From: Trichopria drosophilae
Lineage: Eukaryota > Arthropoda > Insecta > Hymenoptera > Diapriidae
Reading direction: 5' to 3'
Assembly: GCA_030407085.1 (NCBI GenBank)
Contig: CM059584.1
Location: 90,595,501 to 90,659,500 of the forward strand
Length of the DNA stretch: 64,000 nucleotides
Shown: piece after piece, positions 43,441 to 55,179 of the stretch
Position numbering within the stretch: position 1 is the stretch's first letter
Layout of the letters: each line of letters opens with the position of its first letter
Made by a program: the position numbers and the translations under genes
The notes under the pieces: model-generated
Told to the model about the DNA's origin: nothing
The model's input: the letters and a program-made list of their open reading frames with translations, nothing else
Database searches by the model: none

Positions 43441-44638
43441 GTCGACTTAGGTGCTTTTTCCGGAAATGAGCTAAAATGAAAGAGCATATGATTACGCTAT
43501 TCATGCATTTAGCCGGCAGTACCGAAGTATTTTTTTATGGCTAAAACATTGTAACGTACGAGTCGTAATACGTACGTTTTAGGCACCCGGTATATTTAGA
43601 ATATTTTGAAGTCTTCCAAAAAGCTCTAAATGCAGTTTGGAAAGTGAAACAAAGCTAACACGAATGTCAGAATGAGAACTTGGGTACCGCAGATTACAAG
43701 AAGTCTAGCGGAAAACCATCATAAAAGTGATTTAATATTAGATTAGCTGGCCTAGGTGTGAGAAAACTTTAGGACCGCGCCCTTGTTCTCATCCTCACAC
43801 ATAACCTTGCCGCTATATGCAACCTGGCGGAAAACCGTAATAAAACTTAACTAAAATTAAACACATGTCCTTTGCTAGAAGCTCTCTTAATTCCATTTTT
43901 CTAGAAGTTTCTTCTTCAAAATATTCTAGAAATAATATATTTTATGAAACTACAAAAGAATCATCCTTATTCATTTAAACTAAATTGTTGTAATGTACTC
44001 TTTTAAAATTACTTCATTCAAAAATTAAACAAAAAATATAATTACTATGAAAATTAATATGCTAATACTGGATGCTTCTCTTGTAATGCTTTTATTATTA
44101 ATTAAATTTAAACCGTATCATTTAAGATTTATATAGATCATCGCCTTTTAATATCTGAACTATATTCTAACTGTTAGATCAGAACACACACTTCCCTGGA
44201 TTATTAATTACAACAATATATTCTTTGTTATTAATAACTATTATGCAGAAACCGTCTTTAATTGCATTTCGAAATATCTCTTACCATAGGCGAATATTAA
44301 TATTAAATAACATTTATGTTTTGTCTAGTTTATAATTGGCGTATTCGACCGCACTTATGAATGCCTGTTTCAAATTATGTAACACTACGGAAATAATTTT
44401 GATATCTACCTTAATTAATTTTAGTAAATAATATTATTTCGCTATACACATTTTTTTAAATCTAATGTTCATTAATATTGATAATTAGTTTAGGGACAAG
44501 GCATTAACTGTTTGTGCGGTAATTAATTCTGTACTTATTATTAATTGTTATTGTTGAATATATAAAATTGTATTCGCCTTGCCTCGGCGACAGCTCGCTC
44601 GTGCCGCCCCTCCCTTTGCCGTTTTTCCGAGGATCAGA

Positions 44639-44660
44639 CCTAACCTAACCTAACCTAACC
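44639..44660. repeat. (CCTAA)n telomere-like tract
   Basis: Four CCTAA units followed by a variant CC-AAACC. TTAGG is the standard insect telomere repeat. An interstitial run this short can arise by repair or by chance. Confidence 0.7.
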
Positions 44661-44721
44661 AAACCTCGCCTGTAATACAAGCAGGAAATCGAAGCGAGCC
44701 TATGCGGTGCAGAATTAGCCG

Positions 44722-44842
44722 AAATTCTCGGTCGATAATCGGTAAATCAGGGTTTCTACAAATTCTACATACAAGTAGTGAACAAAAATTATGTTTTTGA
44801 AACATCGAAAATTTTGAAAAAAGTGGTGTACGATCCCCTTAA
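44722..44842 (-). repeat. Mutator-like element terminal piece ending at TTAA
   Basis: 'TTCTCGGTCGATAATCG' and 'ATGTTTTTG.A.ATCGAAAATTT' match 20243-20350 in order and spacing. The sequence then ends GATCCCC-TTAA, parallel to the GAGGCC-TTAA end of the 18-20 kb element. Confidence 0.6.
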
Positions 44843-45136
44843 ATCAATATTTTATAAAGGTTATGTAATTAAATTAATCAATTCGGTAGTAGATACTTCA
44901 ATTATAATTAGCAACGACTTTGTTTATTCTTTTAATGACAGTACCTGTTTTGTGCAATGAGGAAGGAGCCTCCTGGACTGACGGTAGAGGCTGGTTCAAA
45001 GTAGTAAATAGTGAGTTCGCGGCTAAGAAGGAATGACGCAAAGAAAAACGCACTGAATTGTGATTGTAGATTTGCCTTTTATTTGAAAATAGGCATGAAG
45101 GCAAGTTTCGATAACATGTTGACATATCTTGTACAC

Positions 45137-45800
45137 TGTCACGTCCGGGATTTGACGTAACACAGGGAAAGGGATGTTCTTCTTAATCATCCTAAGCATT
45201 AGGATGCTCAAGAGATGGAAAGGAGACAATAATAAAAATAATGATATTCGTAATTCAATTTATTTAACGAGGCTAAACTACTTGCCTCGGGACAGTCAAC
45301 TGTGAGTTTAAATTTGGATTTTCTGATTCGGGGTTGTAATGTAAAAACTGGAGGGCAAAAAGGGACATTTGAAAAATAGGGGTTCTTTGACAATAAAGGG
45401 GAATATTTGGGGTTAGGAAGCATGAGCAACCTAAACATTTCGGGACTTGGGACCGTTGTGGGGACAACATTACAGTATTGTAATGTTGTCGTATATTTGT
45501 CGGGCTAGGGAAAAAGGGGGCAACCAGTTGGCCATGGGGTGATTTTGTGGGGCGGAAAGTACACTGTTACTTACGTTGGGTTGGATTTGTTGGCGGGTGG
45601 CAACTCGTTGGTTCGCAGCTAGCGGGTGGCGGCTGGCAACTCGTTGGTTCGCAACTCGTGGCTGGCAACTCGTTGGTTCGCATCTAGCGGGTGGCGGCTC
45701 GTTACTGGTTGCGACGGGTTGGCAAACTAATAACACTACTATTGATTAACTCTACAGTTGACTGACTGCTGAGCAGGGCGAGGGGGCCTCTTTTTATACA
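45137..45800 (-). repeat. LTR-like unit with TATA box and spliced leader
   Basis: Minus strand: GTATAAAAAGAGG near 45798, an initiator-like CAGTCAGTC near 45765, and a leader with tandem 'GGCAACTCGTTGGTTCGCA' type repeats (plus-strand 45595-45720). The donor GTAAGTAAC is at 45574 and the possible acceptor TTTTTGCCCTCCAG ends at about 45351. A stop is followed within about 10 bp by AAATAAA (near 45260). The outer end CCGGACGTGACA (45137) resembles the end of the 6451-9123 element. The frame through the splice lacks an ATG, so coding is doubtful. Confidence 0.4.
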
Positions 45801-46956
45801 GACACGAGTAGTTGGGGCGGAACTTGAACCCATGTGTAAGGGCCAATAGGGAGCTTTCTTGAGGTGGAAGGGTGCAAAGATCTTCGGAAAAACGGCGAGG
45901 GGAGGGGCGATACGAGCGAACTGTCGCCGAGGCAAGCGAAATACAATTTTATATTATTAACAATATTAATATCATATGCATAAATAGTTAAAGCCTTGTT
46001 TCTAAATCAGTTATTGATATTAATGAACATTGGATTTAAACAAAAAGAGTATAATGAAATAATATTATTTACGAACATTAGTTTAAAAGTGGTTGTCAAC
46101 ATTATTTCCAAGTGGATCATTAATATTAATAATTGTTACATAATTTGAAACAGGCATTTATAAGTGCGATTCAATACGTCAATTATAACTAAACAAACTT
46201 AAATGTTATTTAATATTAATATTCGCCTATGATAATAGATATTTTGAAATGTAATTGAAGACGGTTTATGTAATAGTTATTAATGACGAAGAAGATATTA
46301 TTGTAATAGTGAAGAGAAAGATGTGTTTTGATTTAACAGTTAAAATATAGTTCGGATATTAAAAGGCGAGGTTTTATATATGGCTTAAATTTAATTAATA
46401 ATAAAAGTATTACAAGAGAAGCATCCATTATTATCAATATTTTTATATTAACTATAATTTTTTTAGTCGTTGAATAAAGCAATTTTTAACAGTACGTACA
46501 TTTAACAATTTAGTTTAAATGAATAAGGATGATTCTTTTGTAACTTAATAAAATATATAAATTTAAAATATTTTCAAGAAGAAACTTCTAGAACATGAGA
46601 TTAAGAGGGTTTCCTTGGTATTTAAATTTAGATAAATTTAGTGACGGTTTTTCCGCCAGATTGCATGTATGAGAATGAAAACAAGGATGCGGTCCCAAAG
46701 CGTTCTCACACTTGGGCCAGCTTATCGAATATAATATAATTTTTATGATCGTTTTCCGGGAGAAAACTACAGTCCCTAAGTTCTCATTCTCACATTTTCG
46801 TTAGCTCATTTAAATAAGTTATGATTTGCAGCTGTGTTAAAAGGAAACGTATGTTTCATTTTTCCAAACTGTTTTTGAGATTTTAGAAGACTTCCAAAAA
46901 ATATTCTAAATATATCGGGTGTTTAAAACGTACGTATTACGGCTCGTACGTTACAA

Positions 46957-47573
46957 CACAGTGGCCTCACTGAATAGCCGCTAATTGAGCAGGATATCCC
47001 AGAAACTTACAAGAGAAAGCTCTCCAGGACAGACGAGCCGGGTGATTAGAAGTGTAAATAAATAAGTAACAATTAAGGGTTGGGTGGAATAACGGCCTAA
47101 GTCGTTGATTTTGAGAAAAATCGAAAAAAGAAAAAGTAATGAACTGTAAATTTTGTATTGCGTTACCAAGTTGTTTTGGAGAAACGCGTTTCAATGATTC
47201 AAAAGAATCATTTTGCCGTTCAGAATAATTTTTTAAACTTAATATTCTACCGTCATTTAAATATGAGAGGCAAACAAATTTTTTAATTGAAAATTTTATT
47301 TTCTTAGCATATTCCAGTCACATATCAAATTTGACCCTTCAATTACGTTGATAGGTGATGGTTTTTCGCGACAAGATTATACCATCTATCATAACTGCTG
47401 TATTGACCTTTAGGGATTTATGAAATATTTACAAATACAACGACTGAATATAGAATTTGCGATTTGAACTCGTATTGTAGCATTATTAATATTAAAATTT
47501 TTTACAATAATAATAATAATAATAACAATAAATAAAATTAAAAAAATAAATAAAAAAAACGAATATTTCGATA

Positions 47574-47575
<2 letters not shown>
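46957..47575. other. no assigned gene
   Basis: 'TTAAGGGTTGGGTGGAATAACGG' type sequence near 47083 recurs near 43430, on the other side of the fold-back element. The rest is AT-rich with an (AAT)n tract near 47510. Confidence 0.45.
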
Positions 47576-47579
<4 letters not shown>

Positions 47580-47621
<42 letters not shown>

Positions 47622-47629
47622 CTCTCTCA
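47580..47629. repeat. (TC)n microsatellite
   Basis: About 25 TC dinucleotides with one interruption, preceded by the palindrome CGAATATTTCGATATTCG. Confidence 0.95.
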
Positions 47630-47639
47630 TCTTATCTTT

Positions 47640-48195
47640 ATGAACGTTATCAGTGGCGTGAAGAATCTACATCCAGGGCTCTTCGACCAGGCTCTATGCA
47701 AGAACTTCGAGTACCGACACATCGGCTAGAATCCTATTCCAACTCTTTTATTGTCACATCTACCCGGTTATGGAATGAACTCCCAGTCGAAATTCGCGCA
47801 AGTGAAAATGTGTATTCGTTTAAAGTAAAACTAAAAAAATTCCTATTAAGTCGGACTTCAGTGTAATTATTTTGTATTTTATATTTTAGTATTAGCATTA
47901 TTAGTATTAGTATTAGTATTTTTAGTATTTAACATTAGCATTTTAGTCCACTTTTACTTCTGGTATGCGTGTACCCTACCCTACGTTGTAATCGCTCGAC
48001 TATTATTATTATATATCTATTTTATATCTACTTTGTTATAGAACTAGTATTGCGCTTTTATATGCATCTGTTAGTATGTCTTGTTATATTAAGCTTAGTT
48101 TTAGTATTAGTTATCTGTATGTATGCTCTATATTGGTTGGCCTAAGAGGTAATACCTCAAGCCATAATAAAGACAATCAATCAATCAATCAATCA
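47640..48195 (+). pseudogene. non-LTR retrotransposon 3' end with (CAAT)n tail
   Basis: The plus strand encodes the last ~50 residues of a LINE RT ORF: LRVPTHRLESYSNSFIV, STRLWNELPVEIRASENVYS, FKVKLKKFLLS, then TAA near 47863. A ~320-bp 3' UTR follows. It ends AATAAAGA(CAAT)n at 48170-48195, the short-tandem tail typical of CR1/L2-like elements. It is 5'-truncated. The RT tail belongs to the same general class as the one at 29.7 kb. Confidence 0.75.
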
Positions 48196-48430
48196 CCCCC
48201 TCTCTCTCTCTCTTTCTCACCCTCCCCCTCTCTCTCTTCCTTACCACGCTCCTTACAAAACCAGGCATCTTCTCCCTCTTTTCGTTCCCATCTCTATGCA
48301 TCCTTATTCGCGGCCGAACGCTCATGATAATCTTCATTACAAATACTCATTGTCGAATTTGTTTGCTACATTTGTTACCAAGCTAGCGCACGGGTAAATT
48401 AGGCTATTCTATTATTTTATAGTTTGTAAG
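48196..48430. other. CT-rich low-complexity sequence
   Basis: (TC)n-like and CCCTC-rich stretch to about 48260, then unique AT-rich sequence. The open frame 48076-48327 is a low-complexity artefact. Confidence 0.6.
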
Positions 48431-48433
48431 TAT

Positions 48434-48769
48434 ATAAGATTATTTATAGGTTAGGATTTTCTCTTCGGAATAAACAATATCACGTTGCTCTGAAAATAGA
48501 GTTTATTTAATTATTTTTACTGTTTATGACACAATTTTCAAAATGCTTCTCAAGCCTTACCTGAAAATAGAGAAACGACAATTAAAGTTTAATTTCCTCT
48601 AATTTCACTTTTCACAGTCACAGTTCATACTCGACTCGTAGCACATGTCTTTCCTAATTTCAAACCGTTTTCAATTCAAAACTATAATCTCGGCCGTTTA
48701 CCGCGGTCCCTACTTTGTCTACCGAGGAACGCGGTAAATTTTAAATTAATGAAATCCATTTTCTTTACA
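48434..48769 (-). repeat. 3' LTR (336 bp)
   Basis: In element orientation it begins TGTAAAGAAAATGG and ends ...AATCTTAT. It matches 52273-52608 throughout. It contains AATAAAC (plus strand near 48470) and a CCGCGGTAAACGG-type stretch. Confidence 0.9.
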
Positions 48770-48879
48770 TCTCCCCCCTTTAGAGAATATGGTTTTTAAT
48801 AATCTTTGTAGGATAAGATAAATTCTAAGTACAATAAATGTAATAAAGTTATTTTCTATACATCTTGATCGTTGTTTCT

Positions 48880-49110
48880 TGCGGATTCTTCTTTTCTTTT
48901 TCTTTCTTCGACGGGAACCAATTTAGTAATATGAAAAAGATTTGACTGAAATTTCTTGTGGCTTGTATTTATTTTATATATCGAATTTGAGATCTTCTCA
49001 ATAATTTTATAAGGGCCTATTTTTAGTTCATCCAGTTTTTTTCTGTTTAGTTTATTTCCGTTTTAGAAAAAAAATTTTCGTTGGACTCCAACGTTTCAAA
49101 CTTCAACATC
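48880..49110 (-). pseudogene. integrase C-terminal fragment
   Basis: GNKLNRKKLDELKIGPYKII, then SNSIYKI, then FHITKLVPVEERKRK is the GPY-type C-terminal region of a gypsy integrase. It lies directly beside the RNase H linker. The zinc module and the whole DDE catalytic core are deleted. Confidence 0.7.
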
Positions 49111-49199
49111 ATTTGTTTTTATTGTGTATCTCTTTATTATTCTTTTGATCCGTTAAAATTTCATTTAGATTTATAAGATTTACAATTTTTAATTATTCA

Positions 49200-50600
49200 T
49201 CTTTATTTTCTTTTGGGTCTAATACTGGGTTTCTACTGAGGCAATTTGCTTCTAAATTTTCTTTTCCCGGGGCAAATTTGATTTTTAAATCATATTGTGA
49301 TAAATAGTACATCAAATCTCCTAATTCTTCGTCAGTTCAAGATTTAACATTCATATTTTCTAGAGGTTTATACTGAAAATGATTTATTTATGAGCCAATA
49401 TTGCCAGGATTTTATTGCTTCTTTTATGGCTAGACTTTCCAAGTATATTGCTTTTTTTTCTCTGGGTTTCGCTTAATTTTTTTGAAAAATACGCTACTGG
49501 TTTTTCTTTTCCATTATGTTTTTGTTTTAAGATAGCTCCGATACCTTTTATAGATGCATCAGTGTATATATTAATTGGTAAATTTTCATAAAAAATTACT
49601 AATATTGGTTGTGAGCATAGCAGTTTTTTTTATTTTCTCGAATGATGTTTTGCATTCTTCGGACCAAATGAATTTTTGATTTTTTCGAAGTAAATTATGT
49701 AATGGATTTAGGATTATTGCTCTATTTGGTATATATTCATGATAAAAATTTATTTTTCCTAGAAACTGTCGAACGTTTTTGAGATTTTTTGGCTCTGGGA
49801 AATCTTTTATTGAAGTTAAATTATCTTTAAGCGGAGTAACTGAATTATATTGTATTACATGACCAAGGTATTTCACTGAATTTGATGCGAATGTGCATTT
49901 TGTAAATTTCAATCTAAAGCCTCCTTTTTTATTGCTGCTAGTAACTGTTTTAGATGTTTTTTGTGCTCAGAAAAAGATTTAGACAATATTAATATATCGT
50001 CTATGTAGTTTACTGAGAAATCAGAAAGTTTATGTTTTCTTAATATATTACTTAGGATCCGTTGAAATGTTGCTGGTGCTGTTTTCAATCCAAAGGCAAG
50101 GCAGGTCCACTGAAAATGTCCGTCTTGTGTTACAAATGCAGTTTTACTTTTATCTTCGATTCGCAGGGGAATTGACCAGAATGCAGAATTTATATCTAAT
50201 GTTGAGAAGAATTTGCAATTTCTTGTTTTCAATATTAGGTCTTCAATCTTTGGAAAAGGTTGTGCTTGAGGAATTACTATTTTGTTTAAGTCTCTAAAGT
50301 CTATGCATAATCTAGATTTCTTATTTTCTTCTTTTTTGTACGCTAATGTCACTGGTGCAGCAAATGGGCTGTAAGATTCTTCAATTTGTTTATTATGCAT
50401 TAGTTTTGATATTTGCAGTTCTATTTCTTTTTTATCCTCTACCGTGCACTTGCAAGGTCTTTTGAAGCAATATTTATCAATTATAAGATCAATATGTGCT
50501 TCATATTCCTTTGCTTTCCCAACGTCGTATTTATCTTTTGCAAAGACTGTATTATATTCGTCGATTAATTTTTCTATGTCGAGTTGTTGGTTTTCAGTTC
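49200..50600 (-). pseudogene. gypsy reverse transcriptase and RNase H
   Basis: RT: MHNKQIEESYSPFAAPVTLA, RLCIDFRDLNK, FFSTLDINSAFWSI, AFGLKTAPATFQ, then the intact catalytic motif VNYIDDILIL. A frame change near 49910 separates the thumb (KYLGHVIQ, RQFLGKINFYHEYIP). RNase H starts at TDASIKGIGAILKQK near 49540 and is followed, after stops, by a linker FAPGKENLEANCLSRNPVL near 49240. The catalytic residues of RT are preserved. The frame breaks still prevent a functional polyprotein. Confidence 0.85.
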
Positions 50601-51090
50601 AATGGTTTATCTTTATTTTGAAATCTGTTTTTTCTACATGTTCATTTAAGTTTATTAAATATTTTTCTGGGTCATATTTTTCCTTTATGTGTTCTTCAAT
50701 TTCGTGATTTATAGAATTTTTATCTTCGATACTTTGGGTGATTTTTAGGTTTTCATTTTGACTTAATTTGAATTTTTTTATCATGTCTAGCCCAATCAAA
50801 AATTCGTATTTAAAATCGTCTTTATCGATTATGTAAACATCAATTTTTTCTTCAATTTCAAGGATTTTGATTTTTATAGTTGTCAAACCATTTGTTTTTT
50901 TTAACACCATTAATTGTTACCAAATCTACATTATTTGAGCAATTTCTTTTCTCTTTTGGTTTTAGTAATTTAGAGTTTATTAAAGAAACGTTCGAACCAG
51001 AATCGTATATTCCAAACATTTCTAAATTATTTTCTAGTAACAGTTTGACTTTTATTAATGGTGTAATTATTCGTTTTTTTTTGGTCATTT
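50600..51090 (-). pseudogene. gypsy aspartic protease
   Basis: GIYDSGSNVSLIN provides the D-S-G catalytic triad, and FLIGLDMIKKF is the downstream ILG-like motif. The two halves are in different frames (51088-50858 and 50910-50599). A single protease domain is present, unlike the doubled one at 13-14 kb. Confidence 0.75.
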
Positions 51091-51099
51091 TCGTGTAAT

Positions 51100-52220
51100 T
51101 CCGTTTCGATTACCGAGTTATTTACATGTCTTATGAAGCTTTTTTGTTCTTTATCTTTTTCTTTTGTTTTAAACCAGCATGTTTCTTCAGGATGGTAATA
51201 AATTCCTTTGTTTAGTTTTTCACATATTTTACATGGTTTATATTCTGTATTTTTTCCTTTTATATTTTATATTTTATATTTTTTTTTTGTTTATAAATGT
51301 ATATTTTTTTTACCATATGTTCATATTTACTGATTTCATTAAATAAGTCTACTGTATCGTTTAGTGTTTCTCTATTAATTCTATTAAGTATAAACTCTGG
51401 TAATCCGGTTGCAATCAAATCTATTAAAGTGCCACGATCAATTGATGCTCTTATATATAATAATAGTTTTTCTTTTCTTATTGCGTAATCCAGTACTGAA
51501 CCTTCTTTATACTTAAACAGAAACGCATAAGTGATGGGATTCCAACATTTATTCGCGAATGATTCGCAAAATTTGGTTTTCCAAATTGTCCATTCTGTGT
51601 TTACACTGAATTTTATACTCATCGAGTTATACCAGTCTGTGCAATTTTTATCCATAAATAATCTGAGAATTTCAATTTTCTTTTCGTCATCAGTTATTTC
51701 AAATCGTATACATTCTTTTTCAAAAGTATCCATTCATTGGTTCACATTATTATTTTTACTAGTAAATTTCTCTAATGTAAATTTTTCTGCTATTTTTTAA
51801 AAATTTTGATTTCTGGTATTTTGTGTGCTCTCTATTAATTTTTCTAAGATCTGATTTGAAGTATTACCTTCTGTGGGATTTGTAGTTGTGGGTTCATTTT
51901 CAATTTCTTCTAATAGTTGATAGGAGAAAATCATATCTCCACAATCATCCATGTAATCATTCTTTAGATCTTCTATTAGTGATATCCATACTTTCCGACA
52001 TTGGTGTCGTTTTTTTAAACTGTTTTTGACCATCTTGTAGACCGTTGCTTTTATTATGTTTTTGTGGATATGTATTTATTATTATGTATTGTAGCTCTTC
52101 GGGTATTACGAAGTGTCTGTTATCCTCCGAGGTGATTGAAGTTATGGTTATTACATTTGATTTGCCCTCATCCGCTGACTTTACTTTAAATTCGAATTGT
52201 AATTTTGTCATTGTGTTCAC
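51100..52220 (-). pseudogene. gypsy gag
   Basis: ATG at 52220 starts MNTMTKLQFEFKVKSADEG. The capsid-like part (51733-51260) contains DWYNSMSIKF, EWTIWKTKFCESFANK and YAIRKEKLLLYIRASID, then GLPEFILNRI. A CCHC-type knuckle, CKICEKLNKGIYYHPEETC, lies near 51190. Frameshifts near 51960, 51760 and 51255 separate the pieces. Confidence 0.75.
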
Positions 52221-52272
52221 TTTCTATTATTATTATTATATCGTTTTTTTTCTTAAACAAAATTTTCGTTTT

Positions 52273-52608
52273 ATAAGATTATTTATAGGTTAGGGTTTTC
52301 TCTTCGGAATAAACAATATCGCGTTGCTCTGAAAATAGAGTTTATTTAATTATTTTTACTGTTTATGACACAATTTTCAAAATGCTTCTCAAGCCTTACC
52401 TGTAAATAGAGAAACGACAATTAAAGTTTAATTTCTTCTAATTTCACTTTTCGAAGTCATAGTTCATACTCGACTCGTAGCACACATCTTTCCTCATTTC
52501 AAACCGTTTTCAATTCAAAACTTTAATCTCGGCCGTTTACCGAGGTCCCTACTTTGTCTACCGAGGAGCGCGGAAAATTTTAAATTAAAGAAATACATTT
52601 TCTTTACA
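52273..52608 (-). repeat. 5' LTR (336 bp)
   Basis: Begins TGTAAAGAAAATG (minus strand from 52608) and ends at 52273. It is the same length as the 3' LTR. Directly downstream (52272 leftward) is AAACGAAAATTTTG rather than a TGG primer-binding site. Confidence 0.9.
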
Positions 52609-52613
52609 AGTAT

Positions 52614-53025
52614 ATAATTACTTAATGCATAGCGTACATTTATTAATGTTAATCGCGGAGAGATATATTTTATAAGTAGGGGAGAGTAGCTGGTTGTGAG
52701 ACGGGTTTTATTTTTTAGATATAACACTTAGTGGGAAAGCGGAATAAAAATATTAAGTAAAATTTGAAAGTATATAATATATGCCATTTTTACTAATAGT
52801 TCATGTTGTTCTCAGGTCAATAAAAAAATATTTGTTACCAATTTTCAAAAACATGTTTTTCTACGGAAACAAACATTTATTGCCAGTTGTGAGACGGTTA
52901 AAAAATAGTACATTGTGTAACCGAATTTTGCGCACCGAATTGCAAAAAAATTACTAAAATTTGAAAAATATTTAACATTGCCAATAATTACATAATAAAA
53001 CATTATTTTAATTTATTTTTAAAGC
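52614..53025. other. AT-rich spacer
   Basis: Contains two 'GGTTGTGAGACGG' type phrases near 52690 and 52885. These may belong to the flanks of the pogo element. No gene is seen. Confidence 0.45.
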
Positions 53026-53027
53026 CT

Positions 53028-55090
53028 TCACTCTTCCATATCGCTATCACAATGAATGCATGTGAAATAGCTTGTGCGTATGTTTGCACATTTTAAATGG
53101 AGAGGCCTTTCACATGAATTGCACTTAATGGAGTTGAAAGCTGTCAATGTCTTAGGCAACAACTTTAAGCATAAAATACATAAATCAGCATCGTCATCAT
53201 CGTCATCAACCGATCGCTGAGAAATTCTTGTTTTTGAACGCTTAGAAGGTTGCGCAGAATTTTTCGGCACCTTTTTATTCGTTGCAGTCCTTTTTTTTCT
53301 AAGGCTTGCTGATTCATTGCTGCTGCTACCTTTTTTGCTGCTAGTGCTAGTTGTTTTTCTGATATTGCTGCCTTCTTCGCTACTTTTTCCTGGAGGAAAG
53401 CAATGCTTTCTGGAGAAGTTAGCTCGCTGCTTTCCATTGCCTTTCGGCCACGATTCGATGGCTTTTTTGGGGTAGTGGCTTGCAATGAACCAATGTCATC
53501 CAAAATGGATAAATAACTAGTGTCTTGAGTCGTAGTCGATGCTCCTCGAAATGTTGTTGGATTATTTGTCCCATTCACGGCATTCAGTGAATCAAACACA
53601 ATACGCCGTTGATCAGCGTCGTGGAGATCATTTTCAATCGTAGCTTCTACAACATTTTGGTGAACGGCTTGAACGAAATTAGCATCGGTAAAAATATCGG
53701 GATTGAATGGAGAAATTCCCGTTGCCGCAAAACTTGATTTAATCGTTGTTTGCGTTAATGCCAAATCCAATGCTGAACAAACGAGCCCAGCAATATATGC
53801 CTCAGTTCCAAAATCTATTAGTAAACAAAGTTATAATAATTAAAAAGATTGCCAATTAATGTTCAAAATTAAAAAGAAAAAAGATAGTCATGTGTACCTT
53901 ATTGGCGTTATTTTTTTGCCACGTAGAACATCGCGACTTGTAATAAGCCTTAGTAGGACCGAAAACCGATACATCTAATGGCTGCAACCTATGACTGCAA
54001 TGCGGAGAAAAGGAAAGAATACGAATTCCATGTGCAGTCGCTATAACCAATGCTTCCACAGATAAATGAGACGAGTGGTTGTCCAATAATAAAAGCACAG
54101 GCGAATCGATTGATAGCTTCGCGAATCTGATAAAATGGTGAATGTATCGAACAAAATCAGTCCGGTTCATCCAACCAGAATCATCCAATCAGAATCATTC
54201 GCAAAACCAGCAGTTCCGCCCGAAACATTATCGAGAAAGCTGGTTTGCATGTTTTTTCGTGGGAACAGGAAAAACAGGGGAAGAGAATTTCCGTTGGCAC
54301 TTACTGTCAGAGCTATAGTCACCATAGTACCACGCTAGGCAGCCTCTACTTTACCAATTCGTCTTATTCCTTTTAAAGCGATAACTTTGCCAATTTTTGT
54401 TGGAAGATTGGAAAAGCCACTTTCATCCATGTTATAAATAGTAGTGCTGTCAAAATGAAATTCATCTAGCAGCTGGCTCAAATTTTTGAAAAACTTGGCA
54501 TCATTTTCTTTGCAGAAAGCTTTGATTCGATGCATTGATGTTTGCTCCGGTGTTCTTAGCTTTAGTTCCGGATGACGTTTCATAAAAAGATAATACCATT
54601 TGCTGCCGGCGTTTAAAACCTCATTCCAAACAGGCGGATATTCAAGGTTAGTTTTTTGGCAAACTGGAACGCCAACTCCTTTAAATCATTGATGCTCAGG
54701 CCATAATAATGACTAGCGCATTTGAGGATATAGCCTACAAGTTCCTTTTCTTGTGCAATAGAGAAAATCTGACATAAATAATATTTCAGGTCAAAAAATA
54801 ATCATTATAAACGATGTCGGAAACGCGGTCTGATAATGTAAACACTCCCTCTTACCCTAAAAACATTTATAAATATATATACCGTACATACGGATGAAAA
54901 TAAGAACATACCATATTTGATGGAGTTTTTTGTTGCACATTCGGAGGAATTCCATCAATGCATCTTTGTCGACGGATAAAATATCATATTCGGCTTTTGC
55001 TTTGCGTACATAGCGCTACAAGGTGCTTTTATCAAGACCATATTCAAGAGCAGCCGATCGGATACTTTTCTGTTCTGTTACACAACATTT
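53028..55090 (-). pseudogene. pogo/Tigger-type DDE transposase with C-terminal PHD finger
   Basis: Order on the minus strand: an HTH region (KSIRSAALEYGLDKSTL, with a TAG near 55015, then RYVRKAKAEYD). A CENP-B-like part follows (IAQEKELVGYILKCASHYYG, RHPELKLRTPEQTSMHR). The DDE_1 core is NMDESGFSN for the first Asp, LLLLDNHSSHLS for the second, and HRLQPLDVSVFGPTKAYY for the third. A C-terminal TGISPFNPDIF region comes next. At 53270-53028 there is a PHD-type finger: CILC...KCNSC...HLKC...CIHC. Damage includes TAG codons near 55015 and 54343, a 13-bp duplication (GATTCTGATTGGAT-like, near 54180), other frame breaks, and intron-like gaps near 53860 and 54780-54930. The catalytic triad is recognisable, but the gene is broken. 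Confidence 0.85.
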
Positions 55091-55179
55091 AAGAATAAGT
55101 AAGTTTAATAAATTGCAAATAAAATTTTCGTGAATTTCATGTAGGAGCTTCACTAACGATCCGCACCATTTCTCAAAAA

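Larger units (their letters stand above)
43549..46956. mobile_element. 3.4-kb fold-back element with ~1.07-kb arms
   Basis: It starts TTGTAACGTACGAGTCGTAA and ends with the near-complement TTACGGCTCGTACGTTACAA. The arms 43549-~44632 and ~45884-46956 are inverted copies. Shared landmarks include 'TCTAAATATA', 'GAAGCATCCA', 'TTATTTCGCT' and 'TTGCCTCGGCGACAG'. The centre (~1.25 kb) holds a telomere-like CCTAA run, a Mutator-like terminal piece and an LTR-like unit. No transposase is seen. The target duplication is unclear (only CA on both sides). Confidence 0.75.
48429..52613 (-). mobile_element. Ty3/gypsy LTR retrotransposon lacking the integrase core
   Basis: The element (48434-52608) is flanked by AGTAT on both sides (48429-48433 and 52609-52613). 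Two 336-bp LTRs enclose gag, protease, RT, RNase H and a C-terminal integrase scrap on the minus strand. A polypurine tract AAAGGGGGGAGA abuts the 3' LTR (48781-48770). The LTRs differ at roughly twenty positions by eye, so the insertion is moderately old. Very AT-rich coding distinguishes it from the 11-18 kb element. Stops and frameshifts interrupt every ORF. There is no TGG-type primer-binding site next to the 5' LTR. Confidence 0.9.

Noticed and set aside
44639..44665. Chromosome end or telomere junction
   Set aside because: Only about four CCTAA units, placed inside a fold-back element with unique sequence on both sides.
45470..45736. 88-residue Gln/Pro/Arg-rich ORF in the fold-back centre as a gene
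   Set aside because: Begins at GTG with no in-frame ATG and is built from tandem repeats.
47580..48327. Serine/proline-rich open frame near 48076-48327
   Set aside because: Covers the LINE 3' UTR and a CT-rich low-complexity tract.
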